Shown: piece by piece, positions 11,757 to 27,372 of the stretch | Layout: the number at the start of each line of letters is the position of its first letter | How positions within the stretch are numbered: the first letter of the stretch is position 1 | Source of the DNA: Adineta ricciae | Lineage: Eukaryota; Rotifera; Eurotatoria; Adinetida; Adinetidae | Direction of reading: 5' to 3' | Length of the DNA: 64,000 nucleotides | NCBI GenBank assembly: GCA_905250025.1 | Contig: CAJNOJ010000128.1 | Coordinates: 62,001-126,000, forward strand | Notes under the pieces: model-generated | Databases searched by the model: none | What the model was told of the DNA's origin: nothing | The model's input: the letters and a program-made list of their open reading frames with translations, nothing else | Position numbers and translations under genes: made by a program

Positions 11757-14700
11757 ATGGCCAATGTTTTCCGTCAGTTTTTACTCGATGCCGAAAATGG
11801 TGATGTCGATGCAGTCAATCGAAATATCACAAGTGGAATTGATTTAGAAACGCGTGATGAAGTAGGAAGTACTTGTCAATGAGAAATAAGTTAAACGGGA
11901 AAATTTAGGATCAACAAACCGCACTTATTCTAGCTGTACGTTGTAATCATTTGGAGTGTGTCAAAGTACTTATCGAAGCGAACGCTGATGTCAATGCAGA
12001 GGATGTAGTAAGTTGTATTGATAAATGAAATTCCTGTCTAACCGTTTGTTCTTCTCTCATCTAGGATAATTGGACAGCCCTATTAAATGCAGCTCAGAAT
12101 GGAAATCTAAGTATTATTCGACTGCTCATCGAACATGATGCACAGATTGACCATTGTGATTGTGTGAGTATCGGATGACCTTTTTTGACAATCGGAAGTC
12201 GCATGAATTTCGCAGGGACAATTCACCCCGTTAATGTGGGCAGCTTATCAAGGACATGCAAGAGTAGTAGATTATTTATTGAGTTGCGGTGCTAATGTTG
12301 ACGCAGTTGACGAACACGGAATTTCCAGTTTAAGTTGGGCAGCGGGACGAAATCATATTGAAATTGTTGCATCACTACTTCGAGCTGGCGCCTCACCTAG
12401 TTTATGCGATAAGAATAACACAACACCATTGATTTGGGCTAGTCGACGGGGTACGTATTATTGGAAGTGTGCGAATGAAACTGGATCGTATTTATCCATT
12501 AGGTTATACGGATATTGTTGATCTGTTGTTGAAATCGAATGCTAGTGTAAATAATATCGGAATGAAAAATATGACGGCATTACTCATGGCGACGAAAGGC
12601 GGACATACAGAAACAGCTCTTCGTTTACTCGAAAATCGAGTTATTGATATTAAAATTCAAGATAAAGTAAAAATAAGAAGCTTTTTTTCCTCTTATTTTC
12701 AACTAATCATTGAACAGGATGGACAAACACCATTGAGTCATGCATGCGCACAAGGTCTGACAGACGTTGTTGCTGAACTTGTTCGACGTCATGCTTATGT
12801 TAATACAGTCGATAAGGTATGATTGAAAATATGGCTTTCACTTTCAATAAATAGCTGTTTTTTTCTCTCTTCAGAATGGCGATCCTGTTCTTTTCTATGC
12901 TGTCAGAGGTGGAAAAGAAGATTGTGTTGCAATAATTCTAGAGAACCATGCTGATGTCAATGCGATTGGTGCTGTAAGTATTCGTACTTATGATACTTTT
13001 ACTGTATTGTCTGATCAACTATCCAATCAAGGAAAATAAAACAGCCATTTGGTGGGCAGTTGAACGAGGTCGATTAGATGTTGTGAAATATCTTCTTCAA
13101 TTTAACCCTGATGTCGAAGTGGGAGGTGGTGAAGACGATGACACACCACTTTTACTAGCAACAAAACGCAAACGTGTAGCAATAGTCTATGAATTAATCA
13201 AATATGGTGCTAAATTATCTTCTACTGATCGAGTAAGATTTCTGCTTTATCTAAAACATCTTGTTGTAATCTGCACGCGTTTATTTAGTACGGAGACAAT
13301 AGTTTGCATATTGCATTACGTAATCGTAGTCGTGATATCGCAGATATTTTACTTTCGAATCCACGTCATTCGAAATATCTCTATCGACCTAATAAACGTG
13401 GTGAAACTCCGTATAAAATTGATGCTAGCTTACAAAAGAGTATTTTAACGACGATCTTTGGACAACGTATGTGAACATTGGAGAGATTGAATTGATGAGT
13501 TAATGTTTTGCTTCGTTGTACTAGGAACATTAAATTTGAATGATGACTCGATTCTGGGATATGATTTGTATTCATCAGCATTAGCAGAAATTCTAAGCGA
13601 ACCATCGCTTCGAACTCCCATCACTGTGGTAAATAAAATCCGCATTTTTCTTTACCTTCTGAAAACTTTCCATGTCTAGGGTCTCTATGCTAAATGGGGC
13701 AGTGGAAAATCAGCATTACTAACACATTTAAAAGGTAATATTCTGAAGAATTCAATCGTAATTATTCGGGATTTTTTCTTTCAGAGGAGATGTACAGTTT
13801 CGCGCAATTAACAGGTACACATTCCGCACGACAACTTTTCTTTTGCTATGCCTGAAAATGTCTTTAGATTTTCCCACAATGAAATTTTCTCCATTACTTC
13901 TATCAGTCATGATACTATGTGCAATGATTATTGGTCTGATTATTGGTTTTACTGTTCATTTCATTGTCGGCATAACACTTGGTGTAGCGACAATGATTAG
14001 CATTTTGGCATTTCTTTTTCTTATTCGATATCTTCTCCGTCATAAAGACTACATTTGGACTGCGAATGTGGCACAGTTTATTAAAAAGCGTCTGGAAATC
14101 TTACGATTTTTGCTACAAGTACTTTTTATGAATCCATACGCTCATCGGCGCTTAAAAAAAAATGACACGATTGATTGTCAAAAGATGAAGTAGGATAAAC
14201 CGGAAAACACACACTAAATGTGTCATTATTGTTTATGCATTTCGATAGATTTATTTATACCGAATACGGTAAAGTTTCAACAGTTGAAGGTGATAAAGCA
14301 AGTGCTGGAATGATTGCTGAATTAGCTATCAATGTCGAAGAAACGTATGGCGTTGTAGCAACACGTCTTTGTCGAGCGCTTCATTCAAAAGGTTTGTTAC
14401 AGAACGATATATTGATCAATAGAATAATCTGTATATTAGATTTAAGTCGCCATCGATTCCGGCATATTTGCTGTATTCCAGCATTTATTTTTGTTTCTAT
14501 TCAAATTTCACTCGTTGTAGCCCTGAGCATTTTGGCTGTAATCAATGGTAGGCTTGATTAAAATACTCGATGTGTTTATCGAATGTTTATAGGAATACCG
14601 GCAAATAGACGTTCGGTGAATGTCGCTTATATTTCCTTGACAAGTGTCCTTGGTGGTTCGATATTGCTGAGTTTTGCAACATGGGCACGATTGTTATTGG

Positions 14701-17583
14701 CATTGATGAAATCGCCCAAATCGAAGATCATGAAATTTTCGGACAATTCAACACGTTTGAACGATAACTCGATTTATCGACTGAAGAAAGAAGTTCGCAG
14801 TTTTTACTCACGAGATTGATCACTACTTTGTTATTTAGGTCAGTCAACTATCGTACATTATCAAATCTGTCGAAGCTTTTCTTGGAATTAACACTCGTTT
14901 GGTAGTACTTATCGATGGTTTAGATGTTTGTGAACAGCAACGTATTCTTCAAATACTTGATGTAAGTTGTGCAGATTAAGACTACTGAACGAAAACTTGA
15001 ATGATTTCTTTTAGCAAGTACATGTGCTGCTAACAAAAGAAAATGATCCATTCATAACGCTGATTGTTTGCGATCCACACAAAATGATGCAAGATCTATC
15101 TACAAATGCTGCAGCGACAGCAACGATCGCGCAGAATCAGGGTTTCGATACGAATGTCAATGGTCATGATTATCTACGATCAATTATTCAATTACCAATT
15201 TATCTACAATTAAATCTAAGTAAAACAAAACAAATGAAGAAGAACGCCGATGGATTTCCCAAGAAAAGACAAAATGTTTGTGTCCTTGATCATGTTCTTT
15301 TCAAAATATGAACTTATATCGTTTTAGACACTGAACTATGGTGCATCAATTCTCGATGTTAGCAGCAAATCAGCCGCTACGACCACAGCAGCAACAGCAA
15401 ATAAATTACCAAAGAATAAGCGTCGTCGCCAGCGACGAGATACATTACCAAACAATAAACCTGTAAGTTTCTCCTATTTTCTCGTCTACGACTAACATTT
15501 TGTTGGATATCAGGTAACAACATCGGAGTTAACGAATCAATTGCTACAATCCGATTACTTTCTTGATATTAATCCACGCATTCTCCAACGATTGATCAAT
15601 ATCATCGGCATGACTGGTCGATTACTACGTGCTAATCAAATCCTATTCAGTTGGAAACGGCTTGGATGTTGGTCATATTTAGTTGAACAGTGGCCGTATC
15701 GCATTACGTGGATCATCGTATTTTACGAAGATCATGAACAGGAATATCCAGATGATACCATATTGAAAACGCTCTACGATAAGTAGGTCTTTTTATCATA
15801 TGAACGTATGGAACTACATGTGCATTTTTAGAATCAAGCTATTTGTACCGACGGCAAATGATCCTCTTCTGGAACTCGATCGTAACGGGCGTAAATTCGA
15901 ATTATGTCTAGAACGTGGTGAGCCTGTTTTGAATGTCACTGACTTAAAGCAATTTCTTCCATGTACATGTAATCTGGATCCATATTTAAACAAACTTATC
16001 CGAGGTAGGTTCGTTTGGATGAGAATATTGCTATTGAAATCCATCTATTCAATAGATTCTGCTGCTTATTTTTATATGAATAATTCCGATGAGAACGGTT
16101 TTATCAATGGTGATCCGTCACGGTTTTTCCTTCGGCGTGACTCCACGTATGTATATTAGCTGTTAGAGAAATCATTCTACGTTTTCATTCAGAGATTTCT
16201 ATCAGTGCCATTATAATAACGGGTAAAACTGAGAATCAAAAATATCATCATTTTACCAATGCATGAACAAAGTTTTCTTTCTTACGTTTCACAAACTTTT
16301 CTTCCCAGATTTATTTCATCGTACACAGACACCATTACTACTCGTCTTTTCTTTCTAGTTTTTCTGGACGCAGTGGATTCTTTCCACAAGGAGCTATGTC
16401 ACGACGTAAAAGTCAGTTACATCCAAGATTCAACAATAATGGACCTGAATTTCTAGGTATAATATGAGAATTTCATGGAAAATCAGTCGATGTAAATTTC
16501 CATTTTAGCAAATCAACATCGTCCATCGATCGATTTTCTCTCTCAACGTTTATTTTCTCAAGTGTCAATGAAGAAAAATGTTGATGACGAAGAAGAAAGT
16601 CATGTTCGAACATCTTCCATGTCATCAACATCAGCGCCTGTAGTTGCACCCCCACCCTTGATCAATTCCAAAATTATTAGAAACACTGAAACTTCAGCAA
16701 ATGTCAAAGTAAAACGATTTTACAAAGAATTCCTTCACTAAAAATTCTTCGTAGATCGATCTATCCCCACCATTGAGTCAAATGTCTGTTAATGACGTGT
16801 GCGATTGTTTAAAAAATGACATTGTTGGCTTGAAAACAACAATGATATCGGCCTACATTCACGATTTCAACGAATACAATATCAGTGGACGAGTACTAGT
16901 CACATGTGTGCTTGATGAATTGAAACCAGTATGTAGAATGACTTGTCTGAATGTATTTGCATGTGTACGTTGTTTTTTTTTCTCAAGGTTCTTTCTATGA
17001 CATTTGGTGATTGGGTTTTGTTCAGTAATTGGGTTGAAACTAAACGAGAAGAAGAACGGTAAAATTGATGTTTGACTTACTGAATTATTTAAGCTTGTTT
17101 ATTAGACGATCTCGATTTCAACGTCCACCGCAATCAACATCCAACGTCAATCAGAATAATCGTGCTACCGACGTACTGAATGATTATCAATTCTATACTG
17201 AAAATAGTGTGCTCGGTGCCGCACTCAACCGTCTGATGTCATCAACTACAGCCAACAATTCGATGGACGATGCACGTCCGACCGGCAGCGAAGGTGTATC
17301 AATCGTTTCAGCACCAAAAAATGTGAAATTCCTCATCCCGCTCGGTCGATCTGGTATCACATCGAATGAAAGTACCTTCGGAGTCGTTGAGTCAACAACG
17401 CGAACGATTACTCATGTGAAAGACATATTTCCTTTGCAATCTCAGACATCAAATGCTGCCGATGAACCTTTCCAACTTGCGACGCTTTCCTCATCAACTT
17501 TTGAATCGGGCCGTCGTCAAGATGAAAACGATTTGAATAAGAATGATAATGAGCAACAATCGTTACTCCCCAATGACAATTGA
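11757..17583 (+). CDS. KIDINS220: Kidins220/ARMS-like scaffold: ankyrin repeats, KAP P-loop NTPase, transmembrane segments
   Basis: A multi-exon gene with roughly 11-12 N-terminal ankyrin repeats (about 11770-13440; units such as [20 protein letters not shown] and [19 protein letters not shown]). The Kidins220 linker [20 protein letters not shown] and [17 protein letters not shown] follow, leading to a KAP-family P-loop ([14 protein letters not shown]). Paired hydrophobic helices (about 13870-14060) and more near 14460-14560 and 14600-14700 sit within the KAP domain. The Walker-B-like strand [13 protein letters not shown] lies at about 14900. Near 16760-17050 is a SAM-like helical region. The tail is Ser/Thr/Asn-rich and ends [11 protein letters not shown], without the vertebrate PDZ ligand. 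Kidins220 is a membrane scaffold for neurotrophin and Eph receptor signalling. An acceptor-like ttttag ends 10 nt upstream of the ATG. Poly(A) candidate at 17793-17798. Confidence 0.92.
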
Positions 17584-18396
17584 AACTAGGCGAAACGAAT
17601 TTTCGAGATGATTAAATCAAAACATCTACAATGATCTTTTAATTGATTTTCTTTTATCACTACAGATCGAAATTTTTAACGTAGTTCAGTATTTTTTAAT
17701 TCTATCGATCCATTTCTTTTTCTTGCTATGTATTTCACGACAGTCATAAGTTTTGTCAAATGATTCCGGTGAATTTTTAAAAAGATAATATCAATAAACG
17801 AATTTTATTTGAATCACATCACGATTTCCTCAGTAATCGACTGTATATCTATATACGTTTCTTGAACGCAAACAATCTCATCGAAGTCGAGCGACATCTA
17901 TCATTAATTGTTGTTATTTTTCTTTGATGTATTCTTAGACTTTTTACAAAGGTATTAACTAAGTTGACCATAATTGGTTAAAATTTTTCAAAATCTTGAA
18001 TAATTCTTCATATTTGTTATTTTTCAACAATTCTCTGTTGCATTGGCAGATGACAAAGATGATGAGGAGATGATATGTGAGAGAAAGAGAGAGAGAGAGG
18101 GAGAACGAACGAGCGAGGAAAAAAGAGAATAAATAAACAAGTGAGGACGGAAAAGAGAAGAGCTGTTGGTTAGTTCAATCCGTGGGTTCACATAACAAAA
18201 AACAGATGTTTAAAATTACATTTTTAGCATTGAGATTTGTCGGGAGGCGATTTAATAATGTCGATTTGTGTATTTCATCATTATTTTGTTTGTTTTTATT
18301 CAAGTTTTAGAAAAAAATCAATAAATTTTTAACATCAATAACACTTTCTCTCCCTAAAAAAATCAAAATTAACAAAGCAGCACGCAATAAAATAGG
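17584..18396. other. Intergenic region Kidins220-DDX3
   Basis: Holds a Kidins220 poly(A) candidate (AATAAA 17793-17798) and a purine-rich GA tract at about 18070-18160 on the plus strand, likely in the DDX3 promoter or 5'UTR. No reading frame of interest. Confidence 0.5.
17793..17798 (+). terminator. Poly(A) signal AATAAA, Kidins220
   Basis: AATAAA lies about 210 nt after the Kidins220 stop in an AT-rich 3' region. Confidence 0.5.
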
Positions 18397-21737
<3,341 letters not shown>

Positions 21738-22133
21738 AAAGTAACATTAACTTCATAATCAACATCCTTCCCAATGACGCGCAATCTCATTCATCAACAA
21801 TCATATGTTACACACATGATACCATTTTCTCTCTCGCTTCTTTTTTTTGACAAAACAAACTGTTTTTTTTTCGCTCTTTGTTTGATTGTTCAATGTTATG
21901 TTCGTTTCATTTCACATGCATACACCTAAACGGACCGGCGCTGACTCGCTATTTTTCTTCTCTATCTCTCTCGCTCTCTTTTTCTTTTCTTGGCGACAGC
22001 GATGGCCTACCGGTCTTCTATCGATTTTAAACTTAATTTTTTTGTTTATTTCAATGTTTCTCTCGTTCTATCACTGTCTGTCTCTCTCTCTCTCTTTTTC
22101 CTCCTCCGTATATTTTCTCTTCCTCTTCATACA

Positions 22134-22153
22134 GTGTGTGTGTGTGTGTGTGT
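22134..22153. repeat. (GT)n microsatellite
   Basis: Ten GT units in a row in the probable DDX3 3'UTR, preceded by CT-rich sequence. Confidence 0.8.
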
Positions 22154-22403
22154 TTATTTAAAACGATGACGCTCATCTTTTTTTCGAAATTGTACGTTTG
22201 GAAAACGATAATTTCGAAAGAGAGTGTCGTCCTTATATCTATGAAGACGCTTCTAAGGCGTCATTTGAGAAGTTTGGATGTTAAAATTATACGAAACGAA
22301 ATGAATGAGATAAAAAAAAGAATAGGAAACTTGCAAAAAGAACAAATGCTTCTAAGTTAATACAACGACGTACTTAACAAGATAGGTTCATTCACTGTTT
22401 TTC

Positions 22404-22409
22404 AATAAA
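22404..22409 (+). terminator. Poly(A) signal AATAAA, probably DDX3
   Basis: First strong hexamer downstream of DDX3, about 670 nt past the stop. Confidence 0.4.
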
Positions 22410-22819
22410 GTTATGGAAAATCCTCCAGAAAACCGCCCATTCAATTATAATCAGCATGTAGAGATTCCCAAGAAACCAATCTGAACTACCGCTCACACAT
22501 GCTAATGTTGCTTTCTTTCCTTCGTTACAACTGCTCAAGCTAAGTTAACGATAAGTATTTATTCATCGGTTTTACATGAATCATAACTTTCCTTTTGTGA
22601 TTTGGGGTCAGAGATAAAATTTGCCTTTTATTTTCGAGAAAAAATAATCTATCGGATTGGCTATTACTTGTCGCCATTATCATCTGCTTGCTTAAGTCAG
22701 CTGCACTTTGGATAGAAGAAGGTGTCTTGAGACGAAGGGAATATGAGATAAGAGATAACAGTGCTTTCTGTTTTGAATATTTTCTTTTTCATTTCGCATA
22801 ACTATCCACTTGATTCAAC

Positions 22820-23410
22820 ATGGTGTCATCATCGATACTTGTCAGTACAATTCTTCTCGTTTTCTTCTCTTCAACGATATTCTGCTCTGAGCAACGTAAC
22901 GTCACAGCGTTATTACACGATTGTTATGAAAAACAAATTCAAATGGAATTTTTCGCTTCAAATGTCTACTTAACATTTGCTCATCGATTGGCTTACGATG
23001 GTGTTTATCACGGGTTCGCCGACTTCTTTTTCGAATCAGCTGAGGAAGAAAGAGAACACGGAAAGAAGTTCTTAGATTTTCATAACGTGCGCAATCACGT
23101 GTCACATCTTAGAGATATTACAATCAGTGAGGAGTTGGCAAGTGTTACCACTGTCAATGAAATGTTACGAAAAGCGAAAACATTGGAAGACGACGTGTTC
23201 AATAATATGCGCACGTTACATGGATACGCAGTCGAAGCTGGACATTCGGAAACTGTACATTTTATCGAAAAAGTGACGCTCGAAGAGCAAACAATAGCAG
23301 TCAAACAAATGCATGACTTAGTCAAACGTCTCGATCATAATAACAATTCGCCAATTTTGTTGCAAATGATGGATCAAGATTTACGCAAGAAAAAAGTGAA
23401 ACAGCCATAA
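22820..23410 (+). CDS. Secreted ferritin, ferroxidase-competent, intronless
   Basis: A single uninterrupted reading frame of 196 residues. Residues 1-22 are a clear signal peptide (MVSSSILVSTILLVFFSSTIFC), so the protein should enter the secretory path, as in several invertebrate ferritins. The mature part is a ferritin four-helix bundle: QIQMEFFASNVYLTFA (metal ligand Glu and the conserved Tyr), EEEREHGKKF (Glu and His ligands), KTLEDDVF (Glu) and LEEQTIAV (Gln). All ferroxidase-centre ligands of H-type chains are present, so it should oxidise Fe(II) and store iron in a 24-mer. The absence of introns stands out among spliced neighbours. I see no convincing iron-responsive element upstream. 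Poly(A) signal at 23474-23479. Confidence 0.95.
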   Translation: MVSSSILVSTILLVFFSSTIFCSEQRNVTALLHDCYEKQIQMEFFASNVYLTFAHRLAYDGVYHGFADFFFESAEEEREHGKKFLDFHNVRNHVSHLRDITISEELASVTTVNEMLRKAKTLEDDVFNNMRTLHGYAVEAGHSETVHFIEKVTLEEQTIAVKQMHDLVKRLDHNNNSPILLQMMDQDLRKKKVKQP

Positions 23411-23473
23411 GAGAATTTCGCGCGTATTTCTTTTCTTTTTTTTTTGTCTTCGCCATTCTTTACCACTGTCAGT

Positions 23474-23479
23474 AATAAA
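23474..23479 (+). terminator. Poly(A) signal AATAAA, ferritin
   Basis: AATAAA lies 64 nt after the ferritin stop. Confidence 0.65.
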
Positions 23480-23885
23480 ATCTTGCTTAACAAAGAGAAG
23501 AAAAGAAAAGAAAAGAGATTTCACCGACGACACTCCTAATTACAAGTGTTAATCTAAACGAAAAGAAACTGTATGAATAGAATCAAGATGATCAAATAGT
23601 GTTTTGTTAACTATTGTAGGAAGTTACAAGAGATAAGAATAGGGACATCATCGAGTAGTAAACAAACGTCTCTAACGATGGGATACTTTCATCTGTTACT
23701 GCCACCGATACTGTTGCCGATATGATAATAATTCAGTTAGGCAGGCTTCGATAGTTGATGATAGAAAGTATTTTGGGCGATTGGGTAGAACTATACGCAC
23801 TTGAAAAGACATATAATTTCACATTGAAAAGCAAGGTACGTGCAACGATACGTCACGCAAAATTCAATTTCGTTCTAGTGTAATC

Positions 23886-26317
23886 ATGTCGGATAATTAC
23901 GCGTTGTTTATTATCATGATCCCCAATGATTCTGATGCGGACATTGCGATTTCTACAACAAAAGAAGCACTCAGTGTAGCTAAATCTCAACCACGACGGG
24001 TGAGTACTATGTACAATACTAATGTATGGATGTTTTCTTTTTCGATGGTAAGGTATCCATTGATACAATTGCAGCATTGGTGTGTCCAACTGCCTTACCT
24101 CTGACTGCTCAATCTTCAGTTGCTTCGTTAATGAAACGTCGAAGTGAACATGATATACCGTTAAATGTTCAGCCGATATTATCAACATCGATATGGCCAT
24201 TATTGAAGAATTATCTTTCTGAAAGAAGTGATATCGATGCTGTATGGTTACTTTCGGATGATAAGAAAACTTTTCAGATCACATTCTATGTTGAATTCGG
24301 CTTCGTTAGCGATCGTATGCTACAAGATTTAGCTAAACTAGGTATCGGAACACGATCTGGGACAAAAGTCTTTGTTCTTCCGACGACTGTGGTCTTTAAA
24401 GGGCATGATGACAATGAGAAAAACGACTCCAATCCAATATCGATACATTCGAACGACGATAGCACTCGTGCACTGAATGATACTAATCCTATATCATCGA
24501 AGGCTAATAAACGTCTTCATGAATCGAATTTTAAGAAGAGCGTTCGTGCTCGACTAATGGTTCATCAAGTTGTTGCGAGCATTCGTGCTTCGTCGGCATT
24601 GACATTCGATTTCCTCCTTCTTATTTGTCTTGCTTCAATGCTAGCAGCATTCGGTTTATTGGAAAATTCATCGGTTATCATTGTTGCTAGTATGCTTGTT
24701 AGTCCTTTGATGAATCCAATCTTAGGAATTGTCTTTGGTCTATCCGTTCGGGATAATTCGTTATGGCGAAGTGGCCTTCGGAGTGAAATCATTGGATTGA
24801 TCGTTTGTATCACTTGTGGATTTCTACTTGGGTAGTGAAGACACGAGAGGAAAGTGTTGACAAGAGAGAACTTATGTGTTTTGATTCTAGACTGTTGACG
24901 ACGGTTTTTGAAACAAGATGGGGAAGTTCATCAAGTTTTCCAACGTCAGAAATGAAATCACGTGGAGATGGAAAGCACCTATGGGTCGGTGTTCTTATCG
25001 CTTTACCGAGTGGAGCTGGTGTAGCCCTTTCCGTTCTTGGCGGGAATACTGGTAAAAACAGTATTATCTATCCGATTAATAATCCTGTATCTTCTTCCAA
25101 TTAGGTTCACTTGTCGGTGTAGCCATTTCAGGTTAATACAATTTGTTCATGTGCTCCTTTATTGTCATCGAATTTATCTTTTAGCTTCTCTCCTTCCTCC
25201 AGCGGTTAATTGTGGACTCCTTTTTGCTTATTCCGTACTTGGTAATATATTCTCATCCATACTGGCTGTCCAGTCTCCATCTGTTAATCTTACAAATCTA
25301 TATTCATCGTCACCGTTGAACTGTCCCGCATACATTCAGAATGATTATCGACCACTTTACACATGCAATCTTGCTCTGGAAGCCGCAATTTTAGCTGGTT
25401 GTAGTTTATTGTTGACTTTGGTTAATATCGTGTGTATCGTAGTAATGGCATTGATCATTCTGCGTATCAAAGAAGTTGTTCCTTTGCATCAAACTAATCA
25501 AGATATCGCTGACTTCTTTCACTATGTTGTTCCTGTTGCACGTGATTATAATAAAACGATTCATGAAGCCGACTCTAATCACTCGAATCGTCTTGCGCGA
25601 ACAATTGTTGATCGTTGGAGATCATTGAAATCTTCCGCATCGCCACACCATCATGCCGAATCAACTATGACCAGTCTCGACTTAGAATCACCCGACCACG
25701 TCAAGAATCTTGATTCTGATGACGCAGAATCACGACGAATATTATTTTCCTTACAAAAATTTGCCAAAGAGTACGATCTCGATGTATTCAACATGAACGA
25801 TTATGAACTTGTCACTAGCAGCAGTAGAGACAAACTTCAACGTCTTATCAACGATCTGATCGATATGTGTCAAGAAATGCCTTCGGTATTTATTGGACTG
25901 AACCATCTTCAGTCGTTTGGTGCTGGCACATCATCAACAGATAAGGAACATTTGTCTTTCTATCAAGAAATTATTGAACACCTACCACCGAAATGGCATC
26001 AAATGTATGTCTACGAACGACAGCGACGTTTGGTAAAAGTCTGGCCATTACTATTTGATCAATCCTATTCTAAACATTCACGAGCCGTGGAAACATATGC
26101 ACATTCACTGTCAGACGGACCCCATCGTGAATCCTTAAATGAGCAAAATCCACAAGTCTCGTCTCGTTTCACTCGGCTACATTCGGAGCCAGAATCAAAC
26201 AGTTCTTCACAAAAACATCCTCAAAATATCGAACAACCCGTTACGGGAACGCGCTTTCGTATTTCAAAACCATCGATCGTTACTCAAATGCATGGTAATG
26301 AATCCAAACTTATTTGA
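23886..26317 (+). CDS. DUF389 family multi-pass membrane protein
   Basis: Exons join in frame from MSDNYALFIIMIPND across introns at about 24000-24052, 24835-24889, 25052-25105 and 25133-25185. The N-terminal third is soluble with an acidic, Asn/Ser-rich linker. The membrane part carries the DUF389 pattern: FDFLLLICLASMLAAFGLL, then SVIIVASMLVSPLMNPILG, then a TM (EIIGLIVCITCGFLLG), SEMKSRGDGKH, ALPSGAGVALSVLGGNTG and SLVGVAISASLLPPAVNCG, with a further two hydrophobic helices to about 25470. A cytosolic tail of about 270 residues follows. DUF389 is common in bacteria and archaea and patchy in eukaryotes, and its function is unknown. Introns and a poly(A) signal (26343-26348) show it is a resident nuclear gene. 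Family assignment rests on the motifs; a role cannot be given. Confidence 0.82.
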
Positions 26318-26342
26318 CACGACATTTTCTCTGTAAAACTTC

Positions 26343-26348
26343 AATAAA
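26343..26348 (+). terminator. Poly(A) signal AATAAA, DUF389 gene
   Basis: AATAAA lies 26 nt after the stop codon. Confidence 0.6.
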
Positions 26349-26479
26349 AGACCTGATCTCTACCGACCTCTATCATATCTATCATGATTTGTTAAATACA
26401 TCCACCAATTTATCTCGATAATTGACAATCTACTATTTGAATATGTGAAAGTCTATTGCATTTATAGATAAAAACTTTC

Positions 26480-27319
26480 ATGTCATCCACATCAGCACGT
26501 ATAAGATCAACAACTCTAGACCGATCCTTACAGAAAACGAAAGGCGATGTACATTCTTCGTAGACCATCTTCAGATAAATACGAATAACGTTTGTGTATT
26601 TTTGTTTGTTTAGGTTAATTTGAGCACATTCGCTTTGCTATTTTCTGAAATGGTTCAATACTCACACAATCGTGCGGATAGTATCCAGGATCTACAGAAT
26701 AAGTAAGACTTTTGACTGTCGAGCTAAAATCGTTATCTAGAAGCAATAGACTGGCCGATTTTGGAAAACATGTTGGTGTACGTATACTTGATTTATTCTT
26801 TTTACGTAATGGAAAAGATAAACGAGAAGTACGTCTTACTCCTATGCTTGTATTTATTCAAAAAACATTTTGGAAAGTAAGAGATCATCTGAATAAGAAA
26901 ACCAAATGGAGAATTGCTGTTTATAAAATAGTTTTTATTCAATCGTGAAGCTGATCATCTTGAACAACATGCACAAGAAGCGAAAATTTGTATATAAACT
27001 TCCGTATTTTCTTCTATAATTCTTATTCATTTATATTGAAGATTACATCATCGAACGCGAGTGTTTAGTTAACAAATTTATTTCTGTTCCGAAAGACAAA
27101 GGTACTTTAAATTGCGCATCTTTCGTCGCTGGAATTGTCGAAGGTATTCTGTGTACAAGTGGCTTTGTACGTATTTCATCTAAAGAAATTTTTCTCGAAA
27201 ACTATACTCGATTTTAGACATGTAAAGTTCATGCACTTCAAGGCCCACGTGGTACAACCTATGTCATCGATTTTGCTCAATCAGTCATGGATCGCGAAAG
27301 TCGGTTAGATGCCAAGTAA
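26480..27319 (+). CDS. TRAPPC5: TRAPPC5 (TRAPP complex subunit 5, Trs31)
   Basis: Exons: 26480-26548, 26614-26702, one starting about 26751, then exons ending at 27319. Joined, they read [113 protein letters not shown] and a final [20 protein letters not shown]. This matches TRAPPC5 end to end (Bet3-family fold, about 190 residues), including the family's SALLERAL-like N-terminus. It is a core TRAPP subunit for Rab1 exchange and vesicle tethering. The start is only 162 nt downstream of the DUF389 stop. AATAAA follows at 27367-27372. Confidence 0.92.
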
Positions 27320-27366
27320 AGTGTGTATTTTGGAACGATACATGTTCTTCATTCCGATGATGTTTA

Positions 27367-27372
27367 AATAAA
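27367..27372 (+). terminator. Poly(A) signal AATAAA, TRAPPC5
   Basis: AATAAA lies about 48 nt past the TRAPPC5 stop. Confidence 0.55.

Larger units (their letters stand above)
21738..22819. other. DDX3 3' region and ferritin upstream region
   Basis: Contains pyrimidine-rich microsatellites (CT tract about 22080-22095, GT repeat about 22135-22153), an AATAAA at 22404-22409 that is the best DDX3 poly(A) candidate, and the ferritin 5' flank. Open frames here are low-complexity and not convincing. Confidence 0.5.

Noticed and set aside
21886-22360. Two open frames in the DDX3 3' region
   Set aside because: They translate CT/GT microsatellites into Ser/Leu/Phe/Val runs, with no domain or splice context.
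22759-22764. CAGTGC hexaloop motif of an iron-responsive element about 55 nt upstream of the ferritin ATG
   Set aside because: The five bases on each side do not pair and there is no bulged C at the required position, so the hairpin of a true IRE is missing.
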